Of a stretch of 64,000 bases of DNA, positions 25,735 through 36,379 are shown piece after piece (positions within the stretch are counted from its first letter, which is position 1; every line of letters starts with the position of its first letter). Source of the DNA: Schistosoma haematobium (taxonomy: Eukaryota > Platyhelminthes > Trematoda > Strigeidida > Schistosomatidae); assembly GCF_000699445.3 (NCBI RefSeq), contig NC_067196.1, positions 33,562,616-33,626,615 of the forward strand. Direction: 5' to 3'. The notes beneath the pieces are model-generated. The model worked only from the letters and a program-made list of their open reading frames with translations, had not been told where the DNA came from and searched no databases. Both the position numbers and the translations under genes were made by a program.

Positions 25735-26037
25735 TAAAAGTGTTAAAGGGTGTATACTAAGGTTTATTGAAGCCTTGGCCATGCGAAAGTTCAAAACCCG
25801 TTTATGTATTCAAAAACAGTTTGTTCTCACCTATTATTATTTCGTTATTATCCTTGTCCCCTTTTATCATTCATTTCTAGTCTAGTTGACCTTTTATTTT
25901 TATATATAAATGTTCTTAGCAAGTATATATCTGATCAGATTGTTCGAAATGTATTACGCTAATATATCATCACATAGTTTTGATAATCTTCGTCTTCTCA
26001 TTGCATTCTCGAAATTTGTCATAGGGACTAATTGCTT
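25735..26037 (+). mobile_element. Penelope-like element end
   Basis: The first part, about 25741-25850, matches by eye the C-terminal tail of a GIY-YIG endonuclease (…RFIEALAI-like, …CVQKQFVLT-like) when compared with the better copy at 53034-53264, but with frameshifts. It is followed by about 140 bp (25890-26037, with GATTGTTCGAAATGTATT) that recurs in inverted orientation at 52805-52955, as expected for a PLE terminal repeat. A 5'-truncated, dead copy. Confidence 0.65.
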
Positions 26038-26540
26038 AATAGAACTATGAAAGATTTGAAAAAGAAAACTCTTATTTTTAACCTGTGCTCAATTTAATTT
26101 TATCATCGTTTTCTCCGTTTCTCTCCTTAGAACAATTTTACTCCTCTAAATTCATGAGATCATTTTATTGTAGATCATTGTCATAAATGTAAAATAAAAT
26201 GAATTAATTGCTAATTTTGTTTAAATTTATTAGACATTATTTTTGTTATAATCAATATATATAGTTCAACTATTTATTTTATTAGTTCAAGTTATAAAAC
26301 TTTATTCAAATATGTTTTATTGTAATTTACTGTAATTGTCTATTTTAAACAATCAAATGAGTCTAGAATAAACATGTCAGTTGTCTTATAAATGGTTGAT
26401 TTATTTATTTATTATTTGAGAAAAAAGAAGGATTTATGTATTATTTTATGATTATGTAATAATAGGTACATTTAGCACAACTAATTAATTTTTACTGTTC
26501 TGTCCTATTAATGACTTTAATAAGCGATAAGTTCGTATAC
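26038..26540. other. AT-rich DNA, no gene seen
   Basis: Nothing recognised. Confidence 0.5.
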
Positions 26541-26552
26541 AGAATGTTATCT

Positions 26553-26743
26553 CACTGGTTGAAAACATGAGTCAATTGAAACTAGACCCCAATGGAAGAT
26601 CTGGAAGCACTGGACGGCCGTTTCGTCCTAGTATGGGACTCCTCAGCAGTGCTTCCAGTGCTTCCAGGTTTTCCCATGGTGGTCTAGCTTCAATTGACTC
26701 ATGATTTCAACCAGTGAAATTTCTAAAAAAATCCAGTCTGATA
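26553..26743. mobile_element. Minimal fold-back hammerhead SINE with exact target duplication
   Basis: The whole 191-bp unit is an inverted repeat of the family-B tail (GAGTCAATTGAAACTAG at about 26570, its inverse near 26700) around a single minus-strand hammerhead. AGAATGTTATCT at 26541-26552 and 26744-26755 is an exact 12-bp target duplication, so the fold-back form is bounded as an insertion unit. The tRNA-like block and body are gone: the inner joint falls inside CAGTGCTTCC, a sequence shared by both arms, which suggests homology-driven deletion or template switching. Confidence 0.85.
26603..26656 (-). ncRNA. Hammerhead ribozyme, best-formed in the window
   Basis: On the minus strand stem I pairs GGAAGCACTG (26656-26647) with CAGTGCTTCC (26612-26603), ten perfect base pairs. 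The core CTGAGGA lies at 26646-26640, stem II is GTCC/GGAC, GAAAC lies at 26624-26620, stem III is the short ACGG/CCGT, and GTC precedes the cleavage point between 26613 and 26612. No core base is changed. Stem I is longer than in ordinary copies because of the fold-back joint. Confidence 0.8.
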
Positions 26744-27084
26744 AGAATGTTATCTGTTGTTTATTTTTGATGATGCTTTGGTTAATAATCTTACAGTTTC
26801 AACTTATTTTTCAATGTATACCAATGAATCTGTTTAAGGTTCAAATGTTTTGTCCTCACTGTTAAATTGTTGGTAATTTTGCATCTCAAATCCTCGAACC
26901 TGTAAATCTTAAATAAAGACGAAGTATATGAGTAGTATAGATAATTGATACATGGTATGTCTAATATCACAGCGAATATGTTATCTTGACATACTTAGTA
27001 TTCTGGTTTTTCAGTTGTGAGAATAATCGTACTAAAAATAATTGGAAATTCTAAAAATCATCTACACCATGATATGTATACACC

Positions 27085-27089
<5 letters not shown>

Positions 27090-27125
<36 letters not shown>

Positions 27126-27140
27126 TATATATATATATAA
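27090..27140. repeat. (TA)n microsatellite, once interrupted
   Basis: TA runs broken by one TCA near 27123. Confidence 0.9.
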
Positions 27141-27182
27141 TATTCGATCCATCATCATGAAAAATAGGCAGATATAGCATTA

Positions 27183-27220
27183 ACAGAAGGGGTTTTGTAG
27201 AGAATTTAGTAATTTCAATA

Positions 27221-27292
<72 letters not shown>
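27183..27292. mobile_element. Family-B SINE stub turned into a TA microsatellite
   Basis: The 5' end of the SINE (CAGAAGGGGTTTTGTAGAG, then TTTAGTAATTTCAAT) is followed directly by about 75 bp of TA repeat. ATATAGCATTA at 27172-27182 and 27293-27303 is an exact 11-bp direct repeat flanking the whole thing. This looks like an insertion whose interior has been lost or replaced by TA expansion. Confidence 0.7.
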
Positions 27293-27298
<6 letters not shown>

Positions 27299-27303
27299 CA
27301 TTA

Positions 27304-28388
27304 CCAACTCTACAGTGATCAATTAGTTTAAATAGTTGAATACTGAAGTTAGTCAATCATAGTTTAAAATTCTAACTGTCAACTTTGGTTGCCGGTAAAC
27401 TGAAGGGCCTGAATACTAATCAAATGAATACTGTCGATTTCATCGAGATTCCTGATAAGCTTTAGTGTTAAAAGTAAATATCGATGCATATAAACCTGTC
27501 AGTCATCCATCATCACCTAAAATAAAACCCTGTCGTGTTTAATAATCAAAAAAACACGAACATACAATTAATTGTAAACCTATTCTATCTATATAGTTAT
27601 GCTTTTAATTCAGAATGAGAAAATCATTTCTAAACATTTTTACTGAAGTTTTTGTCAAATAAACATTGATTATTACAATGTTTTAATATTCATAGAAATT
27701 TCAGAATGTCTAAAAGTATGATATTATGGAAGAAATTAGCTATGCCTCATTTAACTAACAAGAGCTTTAAGATAACATTATTTAATTCTACATAATATTT
27801 TAATCTGATAAGATAACAAAAGGGTTCCAAAAACACTTATATTAACCGATTATCCATAGCGCGCTATTTATTGATTCGTCGAAAAAAATGCATTCGCTAT
27901 TACAAAAACCATAGCCCAACTAAGTTTATACATTAAGAAAAGCATTTACAAAGGCTTTATACTAAAATTCTTCTAATTTACCAGTAGTAATGTGTAAATG
28001 ATTTATTAGTGTACTTTGTACTGTGAGGCACGTAAACATTCAGAAAATACTTAAGTGTAATTGACTGATAAACATGACTAAAAGTTGAAAGGAATGTTAA
28101 ACAAAACAATGTTAAACATTAGTTGGACTGTTTTTGTTGAGTGATAGACTAATATTAGGCATGCTTTGATAAATATGACAGACTTTTGTTTCCCATCACA
28201 TGCATAAAATGAGTAATCTCTGTAAGTTACATGAATTTGGCTGAAACTCTAGCAAACATTTTTTAAACATACAGAAAAATTGGTTCAAAATATATAACCA
28301 TTAAGCTTTTCATATGCAAGGCAATGTTTAAAATGAAATTTACATTCGAACACCTAATGCTTTACTGAAATGAAACAAGCACGATATT
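27304..28388. other. AT-rich DNA, no gene seen
   Basis: Nothing recognised. Confidence 0.5.
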
Positions 28389-28755
28389 ATAACTTGTCGG
28401 ATTGAATACTAGATTCGGCTCCTAAGATCTGCTAGTAACCCCGACAAAAGACGATGATGACCGTAGTCGCGAATACACTCATTTATACATTGATTGTACA
28501 CACACTTTGATTAATAATTAGGATGAAATCACATACATAAAAATACTCAGTTATCACAAATCACATATAGAGCATAGTTCATGTCAATGGAAAACAATAT
28601 TATTGTATATTATACAGAATAAAATATCATACGAGAAAAGAAAAGAAATACTACACTGAATCAGAACGGAAGTAATGTTGAACAAAATTCATAATGAGTA
28701 AATCAATCGAATTTTGATTTTTCTTTCCATCATATCACCTTCCTTTCTTTTTTTT
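28389..28755 (-). mobile_element. Candidate 3' LTR of a minus-strand element
   Basis: On the minus strand this follows a polypurine tract (A8GAAAGGAAGG near 28756) and ends ATTCAATCCGACAAGTTATAAT. That end closely resembles the end of the LTR at 29848-30118 (ATTCAATTGACAAGTTATAAC). Outside the last 25 bp the two are not clearly alike, so they may be LTRs of different families or one is recombinant. The boundary at 28389 is inferred from the terminal similarity. Confidence 0.4.
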
Positions 28756-28769
28756 AAGACTCAAAGTTG

Positions 28770-29650
28770 AGATCCATCTTTAAATTTTAGGACTTTATCC
28801 TCCCCACGAAGTAATGTTGAGTCCTCATATTCCCAAGTTACAGTTAGTATGGCTCTATTTAAAACATATTTCCTGCATTGACTAGAGATTTCACCAGAAC
28901 TAACTAGATGGTGAGGATCAACGGCACTTGATATGAGGTCATTAGGGTTTAATTCTTCTGAAACGTTTTCATTAGATTACTTGAAAATCTCACTGGTAGA
29001 TAATCAATCACTAAAATAATCAGCATTTATCAAAATCTTATTACGTTCTTGATCATCGTTTGATGCATCCGACAAATTTTCCTCATTTTTGTAAGAAATT
29101 TGATCAAAAGCATGTGAGTCATTAAGATAACTCATATCTGGTAAAACAACTAGAGAACCCCAGTAAGTACATTCATCAGAAACTTTTGTCGTAGAATGAT
29201 GAGCTCCATTTAATGCAACTGTCTTCATTATAATGCTTGATTCATTTTCTGTTTGTTTGTGGTGCTGCAACAATTTCATGAGCATTTAATGAGACATCGT
29301 CTTTCTGTGAGCTGGACAATCCAGTGTTTGTACATGGTGTTTCGGGAACAATGGGATATGAACATTTCTGGATCACTAAGTGCATCATGAACGACTGCTA
29401 CGAATTCGTTTACATTACCGCTTATCAAGGATTCACGGAGGGTTTCATCGACACGTTCATATGTTCTGCAGTCATTTTTCAGCTCTGTATGCAAATTAGA
29501 AATTAATTTATCAACTTCTGTCAAATCTCCAAAACATGGATGGTTTAGCAGCCGTGTGCGTAAATTGTCTAAAACATCCAACTGGCTCTTTTTGAAACGC
29601 CGCTGTTGTCGCTCAAATAGCAACTGTAATTGATCGGAAGAGATAGCCAT
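28770..29650 (-). pseudogene. Gag-like gene of an LTR element, broken
   Basis: The minus-strand frame starts at MAISSDQLQLLFERQQRRF (29650), about 200 bases after a primer-binding-site-like sequence. The Q/F-rich start resembles schistosome Gypsy Gag N-termini. The first frame is open for 124 codons, to 29276. After a frameshift a second frame (29285-29004, including LPDMSYLNDSHAFDQ) runs on through two stop codons to SSQCRKYVLNRAILTVTWEY and a final TGA near 28770, shortly before a polypurine tract. I see no CCHC knuckle, protease, reverse transcriptase or integrase in this strand between the flanking LTR-like sequences. The C-terminal part is not recognised; it could be divergent Gag, another element protein or captured sequence. 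Confidence 0.5.
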
Positions 29651-29834
29651 TTTCTGAATCAGCACGGTGACGAAAAATACTGTACGACTAATTAACAAAG
29701 AATGTCGTTCAAGGACACCGGCGAGAACCCTATACGCCGATTGCCCGAAATAACTACACTGAATTTTGTTCAATTAGAGGCTGACCTTGGTTCGTTAATT
29801 TGAAGATTGAGGGTTCAGAATTCTTTTTTTTTTA

Positions 29835-29846
29835 CCACGTCGCCAA
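29835..29846 (-). promoter_or_regulatory. Primer-binding-site-like sequence
   Basis: TTGGCGACGTGG on the minus strand begins one base after the LTR end, the place where a tRNA primer would anneal in a Gypsy-type element. The tRNA identity was not determined. Confidence 0.55.
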
Positions 29847-29847
29847 T

Positions 29848-30118
29848 TGTTATAACTTGTCAATTGAATGCTTCTTGTTATATCTGGTCGTTGCTGATTG
29901 TTATGTCGGTAACTCTTAACACTTATAGTCGAAACGAGGGACCTCTGCAATTCTCATGACGCGAAAGTAAAAACATAAAGAATGGTTAAGTGAAGGTTTA
30001 TTAACCCGCAAAACACGACGACGAGATTCTTCGACAGTTGTCGATTCATGCATCATGTTTGGCCACCGTATCGTTATCCCTGGAAATCTTCGACAGTAAG
30101 TCCTCAAGCAGTTCAACA
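29848..30118 (-). mobile_element. 5' LTR, minus strand, 271 bp
   Basis: It begins TGTTGAACTGCTTGAGG (from 30118) and ends GACAAGTTATAACA (29848), giving TG...CA termini. The primer-binding-site-like sequence follows immediately inside. The outer edge lies two bases from the plus-strand integrase remnant that starts at 30121, so this LTR probably inserted into or recombined with that older element. Confidence 0.65.
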
Positions 30119-30120
30119 AC

Positions 30121-30560
30121 GGGCGCCCAGGGATAAGTAAGATGAAATCACTAGCTCGGAGCTATGCATACTGGCTGTCAATGGACCATGATGTAGAACA
30201 AAAATCTCGCAGTTGTTGGTCCCATCTAGAGGCTGAAAAGTATCTAACAAAAGCTGAACCACAACCATGGTTAAAACCGGTGGGGCCTTGGCAGAGATTA
30301 CACGCTGATTTCGCCGGACCAATACAAGGCAGAAATTACTTAATTGTTGTCGATGTTTTCACAAAATGGCCATAAGTATATTACATGCAAAAAACGACAT
30401 CAGAGAGTACAATAAGAAGATTGTCAGGATTGTTTGCTTGTTTTGGGGTTTCAGAGATCTTAGTGACTGATAACGGCACTCAGTTTATATCATCCGCTTT
30501 TAAACGCTTTTGCAGTGAAAACGGCATATCACATCTACAATCTCCTCTGCACTGTACCTA
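30121..30560 (+). pseudogene. Ty3/Gypsy integrase fragment
   Basis: The translation begins GRPGISKMKSLARSYAYW, the usual segment of the zinc-binding domain (HxGHPG... expected). It continues with GPWQRLHADFAGPIQGRNYL and VVDVFTKWP, the first catalytic Asp lying in HADF. After an in-frame TAA (30373-30375) where Glu is expected, the same frame continues to SEILVTDNGTQFISSAF with the second catalytic Asp. The third acidic residue, in the usual NGQAER region, is lost in a degraded stretch before 30600. The CxxC of the zinc domain reads CWSH. Dead remnant of pol; its 3' LTR is at 30832-31177. Confidence 0.85.
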
Positions 30561-30831
30561 GTCCGGAAAAATGTCGGAAAATGTATAAGACACATAAATC
30601 AAGTTTAAATGAACGGCAGAACATTGGTCACACAAAGCCGACTCCCGTTTCAACTGCTCGTGGATTCATCTCGGAAAAGCCCTCGGGAGAGCGAATATAG
30701 AAGCGATAAACGACGCAAGGGCAAGTTTTTACAACCTTCAAGAGTGATGGACCGCAAGATGAATATGGCAACCAAGTTTCAGGTGGATCCGAAAAAAGAG
30801 CTTACACAACAGACTTCAAATTGGGGAGGTG
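30561..30831 (+). pseudogene. Decayed integrase C-terminus and polypurine tract
   Basis: Fragments in several frames correspond loosely to the end of pol. ATTGGGGAGGTG directly before 30832 is a plausible polypurine tract for plus-strand priming. Confidence 0.5.
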
Positions 30832-31177
30832 TGAGGACGGTCCACGGGTGAACTCGAGAAAGCTTTAAGAAGCCCAGAAAGAGCCGAAGATATTTCATCC
30901 AATCACCTGCCGGAAGAATACTCTAGAATCCCTACGTGTAGCTTCTCGATTAAACAATGGTAATAACCCCCTGTATGTGGATTGGATAGCTATAACGATG
31001 ATTTCGTTTTCACTATAAACTATAAATACCTGACAATTTTATACTATAATTGACGCTGTCTGGAATAACATTCCTTTCACTGGTCTTCTGTCTTCTCATT
31101 GTGACTTGAAAGGGTTCTAGCGCTCAAGTGCTCAAGCTATACGCGGCATATCAAGAATAGAAGTTCTAGACATAGCA
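30832..31177 (+). mobile_element. 3' LTR of Gypsy-type element, 346 bp
   Basis: It starts TGAGGACGGTCCACGGG after the polypurine tract and ends near TCTAGACATAGCA. TATAAATA at 31021-31028 is a plausible promoter TATA box. The same sequence occurs at 39592-39938 on the minus strand, and that second copy fixes the boundaries at nearly the same length. The LTR could belong to a Boudicca-like family, but I did not verify that. Confidence 0.75.
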
Positions 31178-31710
31178 CAAGATAATAACAGTAATCTTCT
31201 AAGCATATTGGCACTACATGCTATGTCTTACTTGTTTCTGAATACTACCAGTAAACTATTTTTTACTGACAATTAATGATTGTTTTAAATGATGTATTAT
31301 GATGTTACCTCACATAAGACCATTTCACTATTGGTTCGAATACTTGTGTGCATAATACTTGTAGTATATCATGTCATGTAGTGAGTAAAATCAGTCAGTA
31401 CCTTTACTGTTCCACTTATTCTATTGAAATAAATTAAAAGCGTCAAGAAAATACTCAGACATTTTTATTTCATTTATATCAAATTAAAAGATGAAAAAGA
31501 CTATTAAGCGTAATTATCCACTTAAACCAAGTTTTCTTAACACAGTCTAACTGAAAAAAAAGAATTCGTAAATCTTATTTTCGTTAGGACTAACCTACTC
31601 ACTGTAAAATATACTTCTATATTATTCAGAATTTATGAATTTAATTGTGATTAAACTTTACATCAATTTGATAAGAGAATTATAAACTACAACCGATACT
31701 GTTATTCACT
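31178..31710. other. AT-rich DNA, no gene seen
   Basis: Flank between LTR and SINE. Nothing recognised. Confidence 0.5.
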
Positions 31711-31719
31711 GGTTAACCT

Positions 31720-32141
31720 ACTTTTAGAAATTTAACAGGTTAAAATCATGAGTCGATTGAAGCTAGACCACCATGGAAAACCTGGAAGCACTGAACGGCC
31801 GTTTTGTCCTGCTGTGGGACTCCTTAGCAGTGCGCATCCAGTGGAGTTTAACCGGGTTTGTTGTGAGATAGTAACTCACTGATGGCATTAGTGGATATGT
31901 CGCTCAATTTCGTGGATTAGTTGAAGTTAGATACTAACACCGTTGGATGCCGGCTGGCTTAATGGTCTAGTAGGTTAAGCGCCTGGCGCCAGAATGATAG
32001 GTCGTGGGTCCGATTCACGCGAGGTGGGGTCGTGGATCGCACTTCTGAGGAGTCCCACGTTAGGGTGAAACGGCCATCCAGTGCTTCCAGGTTTTCCATG
32101 GTGGTCTAGCCTCAATTGACTCATGATCTCAACAAATAAGA
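31720..32141 (+). mobile_element. Composite family-B SINE with inverted head
   Basis: The inverted hammerhead end (about 31750-31850), body, tRNA-like block (GGCTGGCTTAATGGTCTAG, damaged B box GGTCCGATTC) and plus-strand hammerhead end lie in the same order as at 2345-2895. Imperfect GGTTAACCT (31711-31719) and GGTTACCT (32142-32149) may be the target duplication. The minus hammerhead is broken (CTAAGGA; GAAA reads AAAA). The plus one keeps CTGAGGA and GAAAC but has a weakened stem II, an A-A mismatch at the base of stem III and an ATC cleavage triplet. Confidence 0.8.
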
Positions 32142-32149
32142 GGTTACCT

Positions 32150-33882
32150 GAATCAAATTCATTTTAAATTCTGTAACTTTAACTGTTGAATTCCTAAATG
32201 TTTTAATTAAATTGGTTATCTAAGTAGTCAATCATTGTTTTATTCATTAATATAATATCTTCCAAAAGAATTGAGGTATTTACAGCTAATATGAATATGG
32301 TATTCTCTGAGCGAACTGATCCTCATTTATTAAATCCATTTCAACTGAATAAACGAGTGATGGATTTTCCTTGTTCATACCTAGCTGTGTAGGTCTACAT
32401 TCATATTTTTAAAAAAAACCTGACGGATTCCTAGAAAACTTTCGATTCTGGAAAAAAAACATTATCCTGAGTTGCGAATACTATAGTAGTATTTTTTTAA
32501 AAACACAACTCGTAATAACTTTGATAAAAGATATGATAGCGTCCTTCACTGTTTGCATTGAAATTTATCATCTGTCAATTATTTAGTCTAAAAGATGAAA
32601 ATAAAATATTTTCGCTTAAATTGCATAGACACTGTAATCAAATAATCCAATTAGAAATTGAATTATATATAGATATAAATTAAATTTATATTACACGCGA
32701 GCTGACAATATGTCTATTATTATACGAAATTGAAAAGTAATGCGTTACGCATCATAGTTGTGAGAAACGGACGTCTAGACATAACTGTACATTCATTTAT
32801 TGTTGTCTCAAAAGATGCATTATTCCAAAAGAATATTCTCATTTGATCTATAAACGCTTTATAGTATGGGTGACTTAAAAATATGTCGTAATGAAAAAGA
32901 AAAAGAAAAATCAAAGCCTCAAATGACTGACCAATGGTCGTTGAATGTTAACAATGACGCTTATAAGTTTTTGAATGTTTCTTAGACTACTTTCTATCAA
33001 TCTTTTTCATATTATTCTGATCAAATATAAACATCTTTGTCCGCTAACCAGATTAGTCGCCAATGGGTTATCTTAAAATATTTTGTAATTTGATTTACAG
33101 TAATGTAACCCGTATGAACATCAAATTATTAAAAAAAATACACTGAAAAAAAAATTTCGTTATCACCATATCATTTGTTAATATTACACAATTTATCAAG
33201 AACGTTTATATGCATGATGTTTAAAAATTAATAATTCATTTACATTACGTAATTTGCTGTGGTATACTTCATGTTAGTTTAGACACAGTTCATTGTCTTT
33301 TGCTTTATTGAAAGAAGTTATTAAACCGCAAAACCAGCTTTAATTCTGATAGAGGTTATTAATTATATGTTTACTTCAGATCTATCTCTTATGTTAACTT
33401 ATAAAAGCAATCTAGATATATTTCAGGATAATTATTCGGTGTAATTAAAAGTAACTTCTATAACATTTTTTTTCAAATTTAGTACTTATCACATCAATAT
33501 CTTTCTGAGTAGGTTAGGATTCTTACAAGATATCATTCAGTGGTTCGGCAAACAGAAAGAAATTTTCTGTGGAAATATTTCATTGAAGATTGTATACTTA
33601 ATATTGATTAAATATTTATGACATAATGATTCTAAAACTATAAGTCAACAGTTGTATACGGTGAGTCAAAACTGAATCATTATTCAGTATAATAATTTTT
33701 ATTCAGTAACATGATTATTGGATTGTTTGAGGATTTCTATAATGATTCTGGAGAATTTAAAATAGGCGTTGAAGATAGAAAACATAATGGATTAATGAAG
33801 TCAAAGTTCACCGATATGTACCTAATGAGAACAGCGAAAATACTGTCTTTTATTGTCTTAATCAATGACAGTTATTAACCTG

Positions 33883-33885
<3 letters not shown>
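32150..33885. other. AT-rich DNA, no gene seen
   Basis: Nothing recognised in any frame or as a repeat. Confidence 0.5.

Positions 33886-33928
<43 letters not shown>
33886..33928. repeat. (TA)n microsatellite
   Basis: About 21 units. Confidence 0.95.
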
Positions 33929-33929
<1 letters not shown>

Positions 33930-34143
33930 TCATTCTTATACATTAAGATAGAATATTCATAAAAAGCTCTCTAATCAAGGATTACGAAAAATGAGATAGT
34001 AAAATTCCATTTACAGAATAACTAGTCATGAACAAATGCGTTTAGCATTCTGTTTTATCGGGTTTTCAACTTAAACGTAACGGTAAAACTAAATATGAAT
34101 CGCTTGTACATTTGCTATACGAACTATACAAGCTAAATTTCGA

Positions 34144-34335
34144 ATAAATTGAGCATTGGGTAAATTGTTATAAATAAATAATATTCGTGTTGTTCCGTTG
34201 TACTATTTAAAATTGGATTAATTCTAATTTGGTTATCTATTCTCTGAAGAAGAGAGTTACACTAAGTCATGAAACGTCAGAAAATCAAAATTTTCTACTC
34301 AATGGGATATTACAACTATATTATTTATCTACAAC
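34144..34335. repeat. Fold-back repeat with hammerhead-like motif
   Basis: The right part (TTGGTTATCTATTCTCTGAAG through GATATTACAACTATATTATT) matches 63592-63700. The left part (AAATTGAGCATTGGGTAAATT) is the inverse of the end of that copy. On the plus strand CTGAAGA (34244-34250), GAAAC (34271-34275) and GTC before AGAA (34276-34282) are laid out like a hammerhead with a four-pair stem I, but stem II pairs poorly in this copy. It could be a PLE terminal repeat, since PLEs are known to carry hammerheads; no PLE coding sequence is attached. Confidence 0.5.
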
Positions 34336-34659
34336 TTAAAGTTTGTTCAATTAAAATGGATCATTTTCAATAATTTAGTTCCTGTATTCATTAATCGAAA
34401 TATACAACCTTTTGTTTAATTCAACAGACTGAGGTTAAGATTTTATTATTCTTATTATTAATAGCGTTACTATACTTTCTTTTGTTAAAATATATCCATT
34501 TTCCAACAACAGACAGTTTTTATTTATCATATAGTGGTTGTGCTTCATTAACCAATCACCCTCGTAACCGTTATCACATAATCCTCAATGGTGTTTGAAA
34601 TCAGAAGGCAAAGGGAAGCAGAGACTACAGTTTTATTAGCAGATAACTCAGATCGCAAA

Positions 34660-34661
<2 letters not shown>

Positions 34662-34697
<36 letters not shown>
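34662..34697. repeat. (AT)n microsatellite
   Basis: About 18 units. Confidence 0.95.
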
Positions 34698-34700
<3 letters not shown>

Positions 34701-35279
34701 GGGAAATGAATGGATGATCGAATCAATTAAGCAGCTAATAATAAAGCTAGAAGAATGAATATATGCGTAGGCGGTAAGCAATGTCCAAGCATACATATTT
34801 CATACAAGCACAACAATAATAAGGGTACAATAAGTTGTTATAGTACGGATAACTCTGTCCGCTAAATAACTTAACCGAATTAAATGTGAAGAAACCCAGT
34901 TGCACATGATCTGCTATAATCATGTACAAACGTTTGATCTTATATTACTTACCCAGCTTACTTATTCGTTCTTTCAACAAGATTTGCTTTCATTGATCAA
35001 ATAACTCATATATTTGTTTCTGTTTGGTTTATATCAGATCTTCCGATGATTTTTTTATCCTACCGATGCAATCAAAAATATTTATGACAATACTGGTATG
35101 GTGTTTATACATTTTGTTAGGAACATTTTTAAAATTTAATTGACATCAACTGCCACATATTTGATAAGTTAATCACCGGATGCAACGTTAATTAAGCAAT
35201 TTCGAAAAATAAGCTACAAATAGATTAAAATCATTGGCTAAATGATAAAATATTTATAAAATGGTAATTATTTATACGT

Positions 35280-35737
35280 TGTATGGGGACAAAATATTGC
35301 TATATCCCGACGACAATCATGAATGGTAACTTTAGAGAATCATTTATGGCTCAATACGATACCTATATTTTTATTGTCGTCAAGTAGCAAAACTATATAT
35401 ATACATGTCCCTCTTATTATAAACTTTAGACTATTATTATACGATTTACCTTTCTTAAGTTATACTTAGTCTATAAGTTACAGTCTCACACATACATAGT
35501 CACTTTTGGCTAGGTCTTGTACAAATGTTAGTTTCTATTTCATGGTACGATGTGGTCTGTTTGGTTTGTATATAAACTCAGTATGTTTGAAATAAATGGT
35601 TCATATTATGGAGGCTAATATTAGTGTTCTAGACTCTAACAGGCAGGGTTAGGCAGGAAGAAGGACCCATAAATACTCTAGACTGTTCGCACGCGTTTAT
35701 GCGTCATTAGTTCAGTCGACAAATCACTCTCGTATAA
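35280..35737 (+). mobile_element. Possible solo LTR (uncertain)
   Basis: The segment starts TGTATGGGGACAAAATATTG. It holds a TATATAAA box at about 35569-35576 and AATAAA at 35591-35596, and it is followed at 35738 by TTGGCGGTATCATT, which resembles a primer-binding site. The 3' terminus is not CA, no coding relic adjoins it and no partner LTR is present, so this is a suggestion only. Confidence 0.3.
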
Positions 35738-36379
35738 TTGGCGGTATCATTACGATACTTATTATTAAAGCACAAGGCCACAATTTATAACATATATCCT
35801 TTTAACGTAAAATGATTGTTATAACTAGTCATTTCTATAGTTCGTGCACTCTCCAAAGTTAACAATCTGAGTGTTTTTGCGCATAAATTTGAAACACCCT
35901 AATGCAAATGCATATGGGATAAATATTTTTGACTTCATCATTTGTGATTATAACCGTTCATGTAACAGAGATTTCAAAAAACCGATATTGAAGTAGTGAG
36001 AGAATAAATATAGTTGCTTTCTAAGTTTTCATATTTTGCTAAACATACGAGCCATACTAATTCATCCGAATTACAAAATTATTCATTTCACTTTCATTTA
36101 GATATTTTATACATTTTCGAAAATCCATAGTTCAAATTAACTGAATTTCACATCCATCTCAATGTGTAAAATCCCTATTCAGTTTATGATTCCAATAAAA
36201 AATTATTTCTATCACTGTATACTAAGTTTGTAAGGACCACTTGCCACCTTTATACTACATGATAGTACTACTGCTTTCATTTTGTAGATAAATAAATCAT
36301 TAATTTATATACACTACTTCGTATAATTCAATCAAAGTTTACAAAGATTCATAACTTCTAATGGAGGAAACTGAGATGC

